A stretch of 64,000 bases of DNA, taken from Moringa oleifera (lineage: Eukaryota > Streptophyta > Magnoliopsida > Brassicales > Moringaceae). The notes beneath the pieces are model-generated. The model was given only the letters and a program-made list of their open reading frames with translations. It was not told the DNA's origin and ran no database searches. This document shows, in pieces, positions 35,136 to 46,958 of this stretch. How positions within the stretch are numbered: the stretch's first letter is position 1; each line of letters starts with the position of its first letter. The translations under genes were made by a program, and so were the position numbers. The DNA is taken from the NCBI GenBank assembly GCA_021397835.1, contig JAJFZO010000407.1, positions 1,364,001 through 1,428,000 of the forward strand, in the 5' to 3' direction.

Positions 35136-35379
35136 ATAGTATCTTAAAATTATTATTACTATTATTATTATTATTATTAATTTTCAATCTCAATCATCGA
35201 ACATTTTGTTTAAACTGATCTTAGTGAAATTAAGTGACTACACCCGACATCCATTTTATTAATTATGGAATAAAATTGGAAAAATTAACTTTGCCATTCC
35301 TTGCTACAAATATCTAGAAAAAAATATTTTTAAAAAGACATATGAAAGAAAATTATAAAAAAAATAAAGATAACTCAAA

Positions 35380-35770
35380 TTGAGGGAAGACATGAAATCC
35401 ATGAGGGAAAGAAACCATGAAATTGAAATTAAGAGACAGAAAACAAAAACAAGAAAATGAAGATTTTGAAATTAATAATCAAGTAAAAATTTTACATATA
35501 TATTGGTGTTATTTAATGGTTTGTCATGCAGTTTCATTTTTTTTCTTTATAAATTATCACCAACACTAATGTTGGTCTGGCAAGAAACTATTTTTAGTTT
35601 CCCTTTTTTTCATTAATGATAATTTTACTCTAAACAATTATGAATGATTAATTTTAAGAGTAAAATCATTAAATTGATTAATTCAATTCGTAAATGTATA
35701 AAGATTAATTTACTTCTTTCAACAATTAGAATAAAACCAGTTTTTAATAAAGATATTACAGGTAATAAAA
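35380..35770 (+). repeat. Ghost F-box upstream block beside ISCA2
   Basis: Matches 20310-20690: CATGAAATTGAAATTAAGAG, CTTTATAAATTATC, GTCTGGCAAGAAA, TTCATTAATGATAATTTTAC and AAATTGATTAATTCAAT. No F-box gene follows. It is the outermost remnant of the array. Confidence 0.72.
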
Positions 35771-36331
35771 AAATTAATATGAATAAATATAATGTATTTT
35801 ACATATTTCCATCACATAAAATCTTTCATTCTTTCTTAATTTATGATAATTTGAATACTTTTTTACATTTGAAAACAATTATAAATCAAAATTTATTATA
35901 AAATATTTTTAATTGAAATATTTTTATATTTAATTTTTTCAATAAAATTTAATTTAAATAAAATTAAAATATTAAAATTTATTTAAATATGTTTTTAAAA
36001 ATTTAATTTAAAAAATAAATTTAAAATAATATTTATATAATAATGTAATAAAAGAAAACCTAGCAAAGAGGCATCACATGCTGTTGCCCAGTTGCCCGAG
36101 GAAGCAACTGATGCAAACAGCAAATACAAAAAGAAATAGGTGTCAATTTACGAAGGGGAGCACGTGACATGAAGGTGAGAGTATGGCCCTGGGCTGGTGA
36201 GCAAACAAGCCCCCGTTTCCTCCACAACAAGATTGTAGAGACCTTCCTGCGGACGCCAGAAACAAAGAAGGAGGACGGACCCAGAGGAAAGCTTGTTAAA
36301 CCATGATGCAATAAGAAACAAGGTTTCAACC
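35771..36331. other. ISCA2 5' region
   Basis: AT-rich to about 36055, then GC-richer DNA that should contain the promoter and 5' UTR of ISCA2. I did not identify a TATA box. Confidence 0.5.
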
Positions 36332-39300
36332 ATGTCGAGATCGCTGATTCAACGCGTAACCCCATTTTTTGTAGCTCGACTTCGAGAGAACCAGAGGATC
36401 CTTAGGCTCTCTTCTGTTTCTGCTCTCAATGAAGCTGCTGCTTCTTCTTCTCCTTCTTCGTCTTCTCAATCTGCATCTGCTTCTCTCGATGACGTGCACA
36501 TGACGGAAAATTGCATCAAAGTACGCACTTTGTCTCCATATTGTTGTCTCTCCTGTTTCCTTGAATTCATGTTATTTGTCAAAGTTGGACAATTTGTGCA
36601 ATTTACTTTGTGTTTGCTATCCGGGATTCTTTAATTCATATTGTGTCAGCCTTACGAGATTTGGCTCTAATTCCCGTTTGGTTTGAGAAAACCCAGGAAA
36701 GCGAAAGCACTTGAATGTTCTATCTTAGTTTTCCCCCCCTCTTTTCTTATCTGGTAATCAATAATGTATAGTTTGGTCGAAGGTTAATTATCTCAAAACC
36801 TTAATAATGCAAATTTTTTTGTTTAATTGACAAAATTTGTTTAATTGACAAAATTCACTAATTTGAGCGACTCAATGCTTGTGATAAATATTCTGCAAAA
36901 ACCCATTCGAGAAGTGCCATATTATGGTATATGTTGAATTTCTTTTTCCTCTTTTTTTTTTTTTTTTCTTTTCTTTTGCCTTCTTGTACCATCTTAACAT
37001 TGTAATGATTAATAAGTACTGTGGTCGAACCATTAGGATGGGATTCTTCAAGACCAGGATATATGCACTGTTTGATTGAAGTAATTATCTTGCTCAACTT
37101 TGGGAATTCTTATATTTAATTCTTGTAGTGAATGCAAAACCTGCAGTTTGCTTATGTTTGTTGGACCTTTGAAGCATAAGCTATGTATTACTGTTGTGAT
37201 AATATCTTATTGACCTTAGGAAAATCGTTACAGAGAATGAAGGAAATACAAGTGAGTGAAGCATCTAGGAAGGAAAAAATGCTTCGGTTGGGAGTAGAAA
37301 CTGGTGGATGTTCTGGTTTCCAATATGTTTTCGAGCTAGATGATAAGACCAACTTAGATGACAGGTATCTTCTTTTTCCCTTGCTTTTACCTTTTGTTTG
37401 GTGAACTAAAAATGTTGTCAAGTTTTATAATTCCCCCCTTCTTTTCACACTTTGTCGCATCATTAAATGATTTCAGAGTTTTCGAGAAGGATGGAGTTAA
37501 ACTGGTGGTAGATAATATTTCATATGATTTTGTTAAAGGAGCAACTGTTGATTATGTTGAGGAGCTAATCCGTTCTGCCTTTGTGGTAAAGACATTCTTT
37601 CTCATACTTGTTATTTGGAAATGCATATGGGGACATTATATAATACATATCCTGACACACAAGCTGCTCTGGAAAAGTTTCTTGTCAATGACAGCTACGT
37701 CATGCTAAGTAACTTCTTTTTTTAAAAAAAAAAAAAAAAGATAAACCATTCACATGTAGTTAGCCCCAAGGCATGACAAACGTTTGAACCTCATCTAAGG
37801 TACATATAATCTTCCTTTAGGATGGCTTCGAAACATCATAGCATCATATATGGTGAAGTTTATTGTTATTGAGACATCAGAGATACTATCCTAGGGAGTA
37901 GGGCCCTGTGGCGAAAGCTGTGTCCATATGGTGCCCTTTTTTTAATCAGTGCCCTGTTGTACCGTTGCATTAAAGAAGTGGTCCTGTTCTCTGAGTTATA
38001 TGTGTTGTTTGTTAGCTTGGGTGTTTGAAAGATGGGAGAAGAGAGAATGAGAGGGAAAGAGAGATCCAAACATGCTATTTTGGTCTAGAAAAATTGTATG
38101 TAGAACCAGTGTAAGTTATTGGTTTTCGTTTGACTGTAACAACATTGTGGCTGTTCTGCAACTGGGATTAGTAAGTTGGACAAGACTGATGTTTGATACT
38201 GGTGATGCTCCTCACCTGCAAGTTAGTGAAAACCTAAATGCCTTATGCCGAGCTCATACTTAAGTGAAGCCTTAACCCAAGCTAGTTGGAGTCAGCTACA
38301 TGAATTCTTTTCTCTCAATCTACCTAAATCCCAGATAATATTTCTTGTAATGGTTTGCATATTGATTTTACCGAGCACTGTATGAAAGTAGAACACGAAT
38401 ATGTGACATAGCCTAAGCTGTACCGTTGCAAGTGTAATAGAACTTTAGTCATTTGTTATGTATCAGATGCATGCTTTCTTTGGAATTCCCTCCTTGTAAA
38501 CATCTTTTAGATTGGAATATATGTTTAAATCCTTTGTAAATTTTGAACACATATGCCATGCTTCTGCCCCTATATATTGACTTATTTCAGATACTATGGT
38601 AGAGCTCATTGTCAAAGAAGGGTGCTGAAACTGTACTAGAATAATGAGAATAACACATGACATGCATTTTGAATCTTGTTTATGATTGAAAGGTCCTTGA
38701 TATACATATTAAGAGGACGTATGCCATCTTGATTTAAAGTTGCAGCTATAAATGATTTGAACTTTTTCCCCCTTCAGAATACAATATCGTAATTGGTATA
38801 ATGAATGCATACCAACTATCTACATTCATGCACATCTGACGCTACTAAATATGGACCCTATTTCTTCAGTAGCATTCTAGGATATCTGTCGTCAACTGGA
38901 TAAATACTTCTTTATGCAAATTCTTTTGGAAGAAATTATATTCTAGTTGCCAGCAGCACTAGTAGGCACAAACCTGTCTGTTGGAATGAGTGGTGGAAAA
39001 TTATTTATGCAACATGGAACCATTCTATGAACTAAAAAATTTTGGTGTTAATGCTGTTAACACAGTGAGGTCAAGGTCCATGCTACTGTATTTTTGCTAC
39101 ACAAAGTCTTGCTCAAAGTATCCAATAACAAGGTGTAGATTGATTTGTCTGGTGCATACCTTGTATATTTCTTGGATAAGTTTTGTGTTTCCATTTTCTG
39201 GCGTCAGGTTTTTCGGAGTCAAATAGTGTCTTCAAGACGTTTTTATTAGTCATCTATTCGTGACGCTGCAGTTACTAAATTCTGATTGCATTTGCAGGTG

Positions 39301-39363
39301 ACCACAAATCCAAGTGCAGTGGGGGGATGTAGTTGTAAAAGTTCTTTCATGGTGAAACAGTAG
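36332..39363 (+). CDS. ISCA2: Mitochondrial iron-sulfur assembly protein IscA-like 2
   Basis: Four exons: 36332-36520, 37234-37364, 37477-37585, 39298-39363; all GT-AG, in phase, 164 aa. The N-terminus ([20 protein letters not shown], then a Ser/Ala-rich stretch) is basic and lacks acidic residues, as expected of a mitochondrial presequence. The A-type carrier domain follows: [52 protein letters not shown], ending [17 protein letters not shown]. The three conserved cysteines (GCSG and the C-terminal CxC) that bind iron or Fe-S are present. In mitochondria ISCA2 works with ISCA1 and IBA57 in [4Fe-4S] maturation. Intron 3 (1.7 kb) and the 3' flank have a decayed copy at 23.8-24.8 kb. Confidence 0.96.
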
Positions 39364-40626
39364 TTCTTGCCAGCATATTCAATATTACTTTCAAGCATGG
39401 CTAAGTTATTGTCAGAGTTTGGCTCAAATGGGTGGTTGAATCAATTATTCTAATCTCATTGTTTGAAGTGGAAATTATTTGAATTTAAACATTATATTCG
39501 TCCCTTGTATAATATTTGATATGTAGCAAGGGATCCAGTTCTCATATTTTTTATCTATGCACTCATCAGTTCATGATAAAGTGTTGATCCCGGCTCCATC
39601 TGTATCTCAAAGTCTTGTGTTTTTTAAAATTCATTGTGACTTGACTGTTTAACAGAGGTCTTGTGACATTCGGAGTGATATGCTATTATTGATCATTGCA
39701 AATGCTGGAATCAGAAGAGCTTGTTGACCAATTTCATCACATCTGTCATACCTGGAGACTAATTGTCTTTGTTTTATTTTTAAATTCCCTTCCCCCCCCA
39801 GTGTTGCACCCCAAACAACCCCCCACCGCAAAGGCTTTAACATTAAGGTACCCTTATGCTGCCAATTTCTAAGGCCTGTTGAGCGATACTAGACACACCA
39901 AGATTACAATCAAACAAATTCATTGCAGCTCACCTATCAATCTAATAAGTTAAAACTATAGAAGTCATTTAGGTTGAAATCACCAACCTACAAAATTCAT
40001 CAAGAAATGGCACATTGGAAATTCATCATCTTTTACTCAATCAAACATACACTTGGAGCACCACAGGTGACCGTGTCCACATTAGATGACTTGCTTTTCC
40101 AAGCACATTCATTTTCAGTTGTTAGTCAGGACTCCTAAGATGGATATATCCCATAAAGCTTTAGTTTAACCAAATCCTACACAAATCTTATAAACCCAAA
40201 ACAATATGGATCAAATACTTTGGTACAAACCAGCTCCGGTTTCAATTTGCAACAGACCGAAGTACCAGAAAAACTAATGGATCATTGAAACCAGATTATT
40301 AAATGTCCTGTAGTATCAACACACAGCTATCCATATGCTTAACCTTAATCTTGGTTTTGCAGCAGGGTAAATCAGAGCTTAGTGAAAGAAAACCATTAAA
40401 TAGCCACAGGAAAAACAAACTAGCATCTGAAAGTAATGGCCTTTTGCCAAGTTTTACCAAATAAGCCATGTTTGACAAACAAAATCTTGAAACTGATTCA
40501 AGTTCATCAGCAAAAGAATCCAAAAGAAGGAAGACAAAAAGACACAGGCAATTCATAAAGAATGTCTCACTCTAAATTAAATGCCCTGCTCAAGCTAGCT
40601 CACTAAGCAGTCTAGAAAGAAATTTC
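39364..40626. other. Convergent intergenic region between ISCA2 and RPL10A
   Basis: Holds both 3' UTRs. A C-run near 39794 and the segment 39800-40435 are the source of the copy at 24.4-24.8 kb. No further gene is visible. Confidence 0.55.
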
Positions 40627-43115
40627 TTAATAGACCCGGTTTGGCTTTCCCATGGTACTCTTCAAGTGCAAGCACCGCACCTAAGCACATAAAACCAGCA
40701 ACACAATTAATAAAACACTAGAAAACCACAATAATAAATAATACTTCAATTTTAGCTACTTAAACAAAATTAATCAATAATATATCATTTCTCCGTCTAA
40801 TTTTGCAATAATGTAATGTATAAGATGTCATAGCACTTAATGACAAACTGAAATGCAAGAAAGAAAAAAAGAGGGGAACAAAAAAGGACGTCTAGTTCTT
40901 AAGACTTCAACATACATCAAATGAAGTTTCCATGAAACTATTATCATAAATTTGAACATGCCTCAAATTGAAAAAACAATATGTAACATACACAATATAT
41001 ATATCTATATAACTTCTTTGGGAACAACAAAAATGGTGAGATAACCTATAAGCACAGAAAAACCAACTAGAGCTTAGCAAGAAAACAAACATGATTAAAG
41101 AATTTAAACTTTGTTTCCATCCAGCTGACCAATCAATCTTGTAGGCATAGAAATGCACAACCATTTTTGAAGAGAGGGTCAACAATCTTACGTTCTGCCA
41201 GTTCTTCTTCAACAAGGAGACAAGGAAGTTAACACTGAGTTGCACATTCTGGAAGATTTGCTTCTCCTCCATGCTGCAATTTCCAACAGCAACACCCATA
41301 CAGAGAACCTTCTTAAGTTGGAATTTCACCATAGCTTTGGTTTCATTGACTTTTGCCTCTAGCGATTCCTGGTGAGTCACCAGTGTCGGAAACTTCCCTG
41401 CATCCACAGAATCCAGGGGTAAAATTGATCATACAAATACATTTTAATTAATACAAAATTCAAAATCTTGCATAGACCAACTAGTTTGTTTACATAAACA
41501 TCACAGTAAGCCAGTTTTAATACAAGAACTCTAAGCAAAATCTCATGAAAGCATTTGTGCAAGTAATCCAATCAAGGAGACTACTCATTTCCTAAGTCAA
41601 CAAAGCTGATGTTCCACCAGCAGATAAAACCAAAAATAAATAAATAGCATAATCAAAGAACCAATGCTCCAGGAAAAAAATTCAAAGATGTTTGGTTGGA
41701 CTGACATCTAAGCAAAAAGGTTTTGCATGCTGCCTTCCTCCTTGACTAAAGCCAACAAATGATCATGAGGTGTAATTTCACCATTAACGGTTGGGTAAAT
41801 TCCAAACAAAGAGTTTTCAAACTGCTTGGAAAAAAGTCATAGCAATCCCATCAAACATGAATCAACAATAAGGTTCAAAAGAAATTTATTACTTTCTACG
41901 CAAGAAGGTCATCATGATCTAAACATGTCACATCAACATTACGAGTTTCCGAGCCATGAAGCAAAGCCTAGCAATTCAATAATCATCATTGAGAATAAAA
42001 TAAGTTCTATTTAGTGTTTACTTGCCTGCCTTGTTCAGACCAGGGCCTAAAAGACGAGGAATCTGCTTGATGACAGCTTCAGATGCCAAAAAGGCATGGT
42101 ACTTCTTAGCAAGCTTCTTCACCAGCTTCTTGTTCTTGTTCAGTTTCTTTAGCGCCTCAACATCCATATAGTCCAAGCCAATTTTTTCTGCCTAGGGTAA
42201 ATGAAGCATAAACATCAAATAAGAGGTAAAGCATGTGAAGCACTTCTCATCTTGGAATGTGAATTTCTTGGCATTTAGTCATTTTGTGGATTCATGCTAA
42301 GTTAACCATTTAAATAGTTGGCCAAGTCTTTACCTCTTCAACATGCAGAGCATCACCGAGCATGCAAATCTTCATTTTAGGACGAGGAATGTGTGGAAGC
42401 CTTACGGAGCCACTAAAACGCTTATCCTTCTGAGGATCATAGTTTTTCAAACCAATTTGCAGCTCAATGGTCTCAACAAAGTTTCTTTTCTTATCCTTAG
42501 CATCACCAACAACATTGGAAATGGCTTCTCTCAGAGCATCACTCTGAAGCTTACTGATAAAACAGATAACATAAATAAAGGAAATAATGTTAGAAAAGCA
42601 GTCAAACTCCAGATACCAGTCCAAACTTTCAATTGAGAATTGTTTTCATGCATGATTTACAAAGCCAAAAGATTTTGGTTGAGGCAAACAAGGCAAGAAA
42701 TATCATTAAGTCTAAATTGCTTCAAGACTAGTAGAAAATTAGATATCAAAATTGGTTTTTGACCCATTTGCACCATGATGAAATTTTATATCTATAGAAC
42801 TTATAAAACTATGAAAAAAGGACATTATAGGTATTAACAGGACATTGATATCAACACAACTCCATCAAGGATCTACTGAATATCAGGGGGAATATTGCAT
42901 TATATAAGCACTACATCCAACAGGCATTACTATTAAATTTGCAAAATGCAGATACACAAAATGAATATTTTTCAACTTTATCAAGAATACGATGGCATTG
43001 TAACCCTAGAGATATAGATAACCAAACAAAAAGCACATGAACAAATGTCATCTGTAAAAGAAAAACAATGACGCGCAATCTGATAGAAGGGAACTGAAAA
43101 TGGAAGGTACCTCAT
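40627..43115 (-). CDS. RPL10A: 60S ribosomal protein L10a (uL1)
   Basis: Five coding exons: 43115-43111, 42553-42334, 42191-42026, 41397-41192, 40680-40627; 651 nt, 216 aa, the usual plant length. The first coding exon is only ATG-AG; exon 2 restores Ser and continues [20 protein letters not shown], later [20 protein letters not shown]. Exon 3 gives [20 protein letters not shown], exon 4 [20 protein letters not shown] and [16 protein letters not shown], and exon 5 [17 protein letters not shown]. uL1 forms the L1 stalk, which guides the deacylated tRNA out of the E site. Intron 3 has a GC donor (GCAG/GCAAGT); the others are GT-AG. A telo-box (ACCCTAAACCCTAG, 43273-43286) lies upstream, as in many plant ribosomal protein genes. 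The gene is intact. Confidence 0.97.
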
Positions 43116-43272
43116 GGTCACAGTCCTCGGTTCTACGCTTCCCCGACAGAAAAATCTATATCACCAACAATCAGAATAAATATATCAACATTTTCTTGAT
43201 ACCTATTTGGTGTGCGAGAGGATGGGAAAAAAAACCAAAAAACAAAGATAACAGATCTCCTAGGTGACCGGC

Positions 43273-43286
43273 GACCCTAAACCCTA
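43273..43286. promoter_or_regulatory. Telo-box upstream of RPL10A
   Basis: ACCCTAAACCCTAG about 160 bp upstream of the ATG. AAACCCTA telo-boxes are a known feature of plant ribosomal protein and other translation gene promoters. It may lie in the 5' UTR or a leader intron instead of the core promoter. Confidence 0.6.
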
Positions 43287-45600
43287 GAGTTCATGAGACA
43301 GCTGAGTAGAAAGGGCATACCTAGAACGGAATGGCTGGGGACGGCAGCTCGGTGACAGCGCGAGGAGAGGAATGAGCCAAATCAGCCGTTGTGCTTTAAA
43401 AACCCTACTCACGTGCTAAGGGTTATCACACGCGCCCTTCACTCTCTCTGTTCCGATATTTCTCCCTGGTCCCTGTGCTCTTTACCTTTTACGATGTTTT
43501 ACCCTTCTTTTCTTTCTTCTTTATTTTTAGACTCAATTTGGCCTCTTGCTTTATAATTATTAATGATGCAATTAATCTTAGATGAATTGCGATAGTCATT
43601 TTAAGCACGGAATTTGGGACGGAAGAACTATATACAAACTTATATAAGCAGAAAGAACTTTCACACTTAAATTAATAAATATTTAAATATATATTTATGG
43701 AGTTTATCCTAAGATTGACACAGGTTATGTTACATTTGCTAGGTTGAAATTCAATTTGATTTTTGATTGTTCCCCTTAATCTGTCTTATTTTGAAACATG
43801 CTGCCTCTCTTGTGTAGGTCAGGGTCAAACAAACTTCTTATAAATTATTTTGATAAAAAATCAAATTTATTATTTTTAAAAATATATAAATTAATAAATA
43901 ATTAAATAAATAACTCATAAAATTTTAATTTTTTATATTATCAATCAAATTTAAAAAATAATAAAATATTAATCAATTTAATTTAAATTAAATTTTATAA
44001 AAAAATTTAAAATTTTAAAACATTCAAATTAAAAATCTTATAAAATAAATTTTAACTTAAAAATTTTCACCAATATAAAAAAATATTCAAACTATCCTCA
44101 CAAAAAAATTTATAATTTTTTGAGTTTTAAAAATATATATTTTTTAAATTTAAAATATTAAAAAATTTAAAAATAAAAAATTATTAAAAAATTATAAAAC
44201 ATTTTGTAACGATGATTTAAATATTTCTTTATATTTTTCAAAAATTTTAAATTAAAATTTATTGTATAACATCTTTAATTTAAATACTCTTAATTTTTAA
44301 ATTATTTAATAAAAATTTAATTATACTAAATTAATAAATCAAGATTTGATTTTTCACCTATTAAATATAAAGGTTTGATTGGTAACATAAGATATTTATC
44401 AAAAGTTTATGAGATCTTTACTCAAAATAATTTTAAAATATAAAATAAATAAAAATAATAAAAATCTCATAAAACTCTTATGATTATTCTGTATTATCAA
44501 TTAAACCATTACGTTTAAAAAGTAACAAATCAAATATTATATATCAATTTGAACTAAATTAATTTTAAATCAAAATTCATTATATAAAATCTTTAATTTT
44601 TAAATTTATGATAAAATTTAATTTATAAATTGATAGATAAATATTAAATTTATTATTTTTTAAATATAAGAGTTTGATCGATAATGTATGATTTTATAAA
44701 AATTTTATTCGAATAAAAAGTATATAAATATTTTAAAATATTAAATATATAATATATGTAATATATTTTTTACATCTAACATTAAATTAATAAATATGTA
44801 AAATAATATTAATAATGCATAAAATTATATGTAAATTTTTTTAATGAACAACAAAGATATTAATTTTACAAAATTTATAAAAATAAAAAATTTAAATTTT
44901 TTAATGTGATATCACACTGAGATTTGATAAATTATATATATATATAATACTTATAATATATTAATTTAGTATATAAATAAAAAATTAATAAATTTTATTA
45001 TTAATTATTTTAATAAATTAATTTTATATATTTATAAAATTTAAAATAAATATCATTTAAAACTTTAAATTTTATCATTCATCTCCAATCAAATTCTATA
45101 TCTTTCAAAACGTATTCAAACAAAACAAGATATATTAATTTTATTTAAATTAAATATTTACTCAAAATAATTATTAAAAATTAATATTTTTTTATTATTA
45201 ATATAACAAAAAATACTCAAATAGATTCTATATTTTATTTTAATTTTTTCGTTCAAATTTAAAAAATTTTTAACTAATCAATTATTTTTTATAAAAATTT
45301 TAATAATACTTTTTTAAAAAATATATTTTTAATACTCTAAAAATTTTAAATTTTTTTCTGATGATAGTTTGTAATTTTTTTATAGTAAAAAATTATAAAT
45401 CAAATTTTGTTGTAAAAATATCATTAATATAAATCTTTTTAATATTAAAATTTTTAAATATTATTCAATTTAAATAAAAATAAATATGAAAACTTGTTAA
45501 AACACATTCTAAAATCTAATTAAAAAATTAAATTTAAAATTTGAAATAATATTTATCTTAAATTTTAATATATATAAATTTAATTAAATTTAAATAAGAT
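43287..45600. other. RPL10A upstream region, then AT-rich degenerate repeats
   Basis: 43287-43840 should hold the rest of the RPL10A promoter. 43840-45600 is extremely AT-rich, with recurring blocks around ATAAATTAAATTTTAACTTA, TTAAACCATTACGTTTAAAA and AAATCTTTAATTTTTAAATT. It resembles 8.9-10.0 kb and 23.7 kb and looks like layered copies of one old repeat family. No gene. Confidence 0.55.
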
Positions 45601-46958
45601 AAATCGACTCCACCCATTAATTCATTTAATTGATGAATTAATCCATTAAATCGTTCAATTTAAAATTCAAAACTCATCAAGAACCCACTTATAAAATTAA
45701 TAACTCAAATCCAACCACTAAAAAGTCAATCTAAGACCCATCAAATCCAACTATAAACCAGCAGACTCACCACCAACCCAATGATATCACTGATGTGAAG
45801 ACATGCTTGTCCTATATCAATTGGTCTAAGGTTTACATCTTCTTTCCTTGCAAAGCATAAATCTTGTTTTATCATACAAAAGTTTGAATTGTATATGATC
45901 TCGTGGTTTACCTTTAAACATAATGGAACATGGCTTGAAATGATTCTTTTATAACTGTTTTATGAGAGGAAAAACTGCCATGCAAGAAAGAACCCTAGCT
46001 GGTTTAACAGCTGTCCTCAGCAGAACTGCCAAAGTTGTTCACATAAAACACCCCAAAGTTGACAACACATAAGATACTGCATGGCCCTGAAACAAACAAC
46101 TCTCCCTCACAACCAGGCCATCCTTCAGTTACCACTGTAGTGAACGAAATTCTCTTGTTTTCTGTTTTCTACCAGTAACCAGCTTTAGATTTTTTCTGAA
46201 AACAGAGAGAGAGAGTGAGAGAGAGAGAGAGAAGCAAAAGAGGTGTACAAGATACAAGATCTCCGTTCCAACTATCACTGCCTAGTCACAAATCTACTTT
46301 GAACCTCACTAGTAAGCCTTAAAACTACCAGCACCCTAGATTTCAATAGCCAGAATCAGCCCATCCTCATTCTCTTTTAAACTTGCTTGCTGCTAATGGA
46401 ACAGTCGAGGTTAGTAGCAACACCATCCCTTTAAACAAACTACAATTAGGTCAAAGTAAACCATAATTAAGCAACAACTCACTGAAATAAGTAAATGACT
46501 GTTGTTCCAGTTCTGGTTGAGAAATTTGGAGATACCAATAAAACTTTAGCAGCTGGGTTCAACTTAGGCCACAGTCCACTGCAAACACAACCAATTGAAT
46601 ACACCAACTCCAACCAGAAATGGCTGTAGTCACTCAACATTCAATGGACTGGAGATGCACAGAGATGTCGATAGTTGGAGCAGTACAACCAAAAACCAGA
46701 AAACAATGATGTAACCTCATAAGGAATACAGAAAGCAGTGCAAATGACAAAAATGATTCAAGACAAATAAGTGTAACCAAGCCAAACAAAGCTCTTGTTT
46801 CAACAAATCCAAAGATGTTTGAATGAACCCATGATGGAGTCCATTTGCCTGATTTAGCAAAACAATTATTGTGAAATGAGATCTGTTACCTAATACATAA
46901 ATGCATGCTCCAAGTTCTCATCCAAAATGGGTAGAGGAGAAAGAGGAGACCAATTAGC
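45601..46958. other. QCR9 downstream region with a GA microsatellite
   Basis: Mixed-composition DNA without protein-like frames. A (GA)n microsatellite lies at about 46204-46233. Part of it is likely the QCR9 3' UTR. Confidence 0.5.

Noticed and set aside
27193..37130. TTCTTGTAGTG near 37117-37127 as the matching inverted end of the CACTA element
   Set aside because: It would enclose F-box gene C and the first ISCA2 exon, lies inside ISCA2 intron 1, has no subterminal motifs and matches only 11 bases.
41100..41191. Read-through C-terminus of RPL10A ([18 protein letters not shown])
   Set aside because: This is intron 4 after a clear AAC/GTAAGA donor; the true end [17 protein letters not shown] is at 40680-40627.
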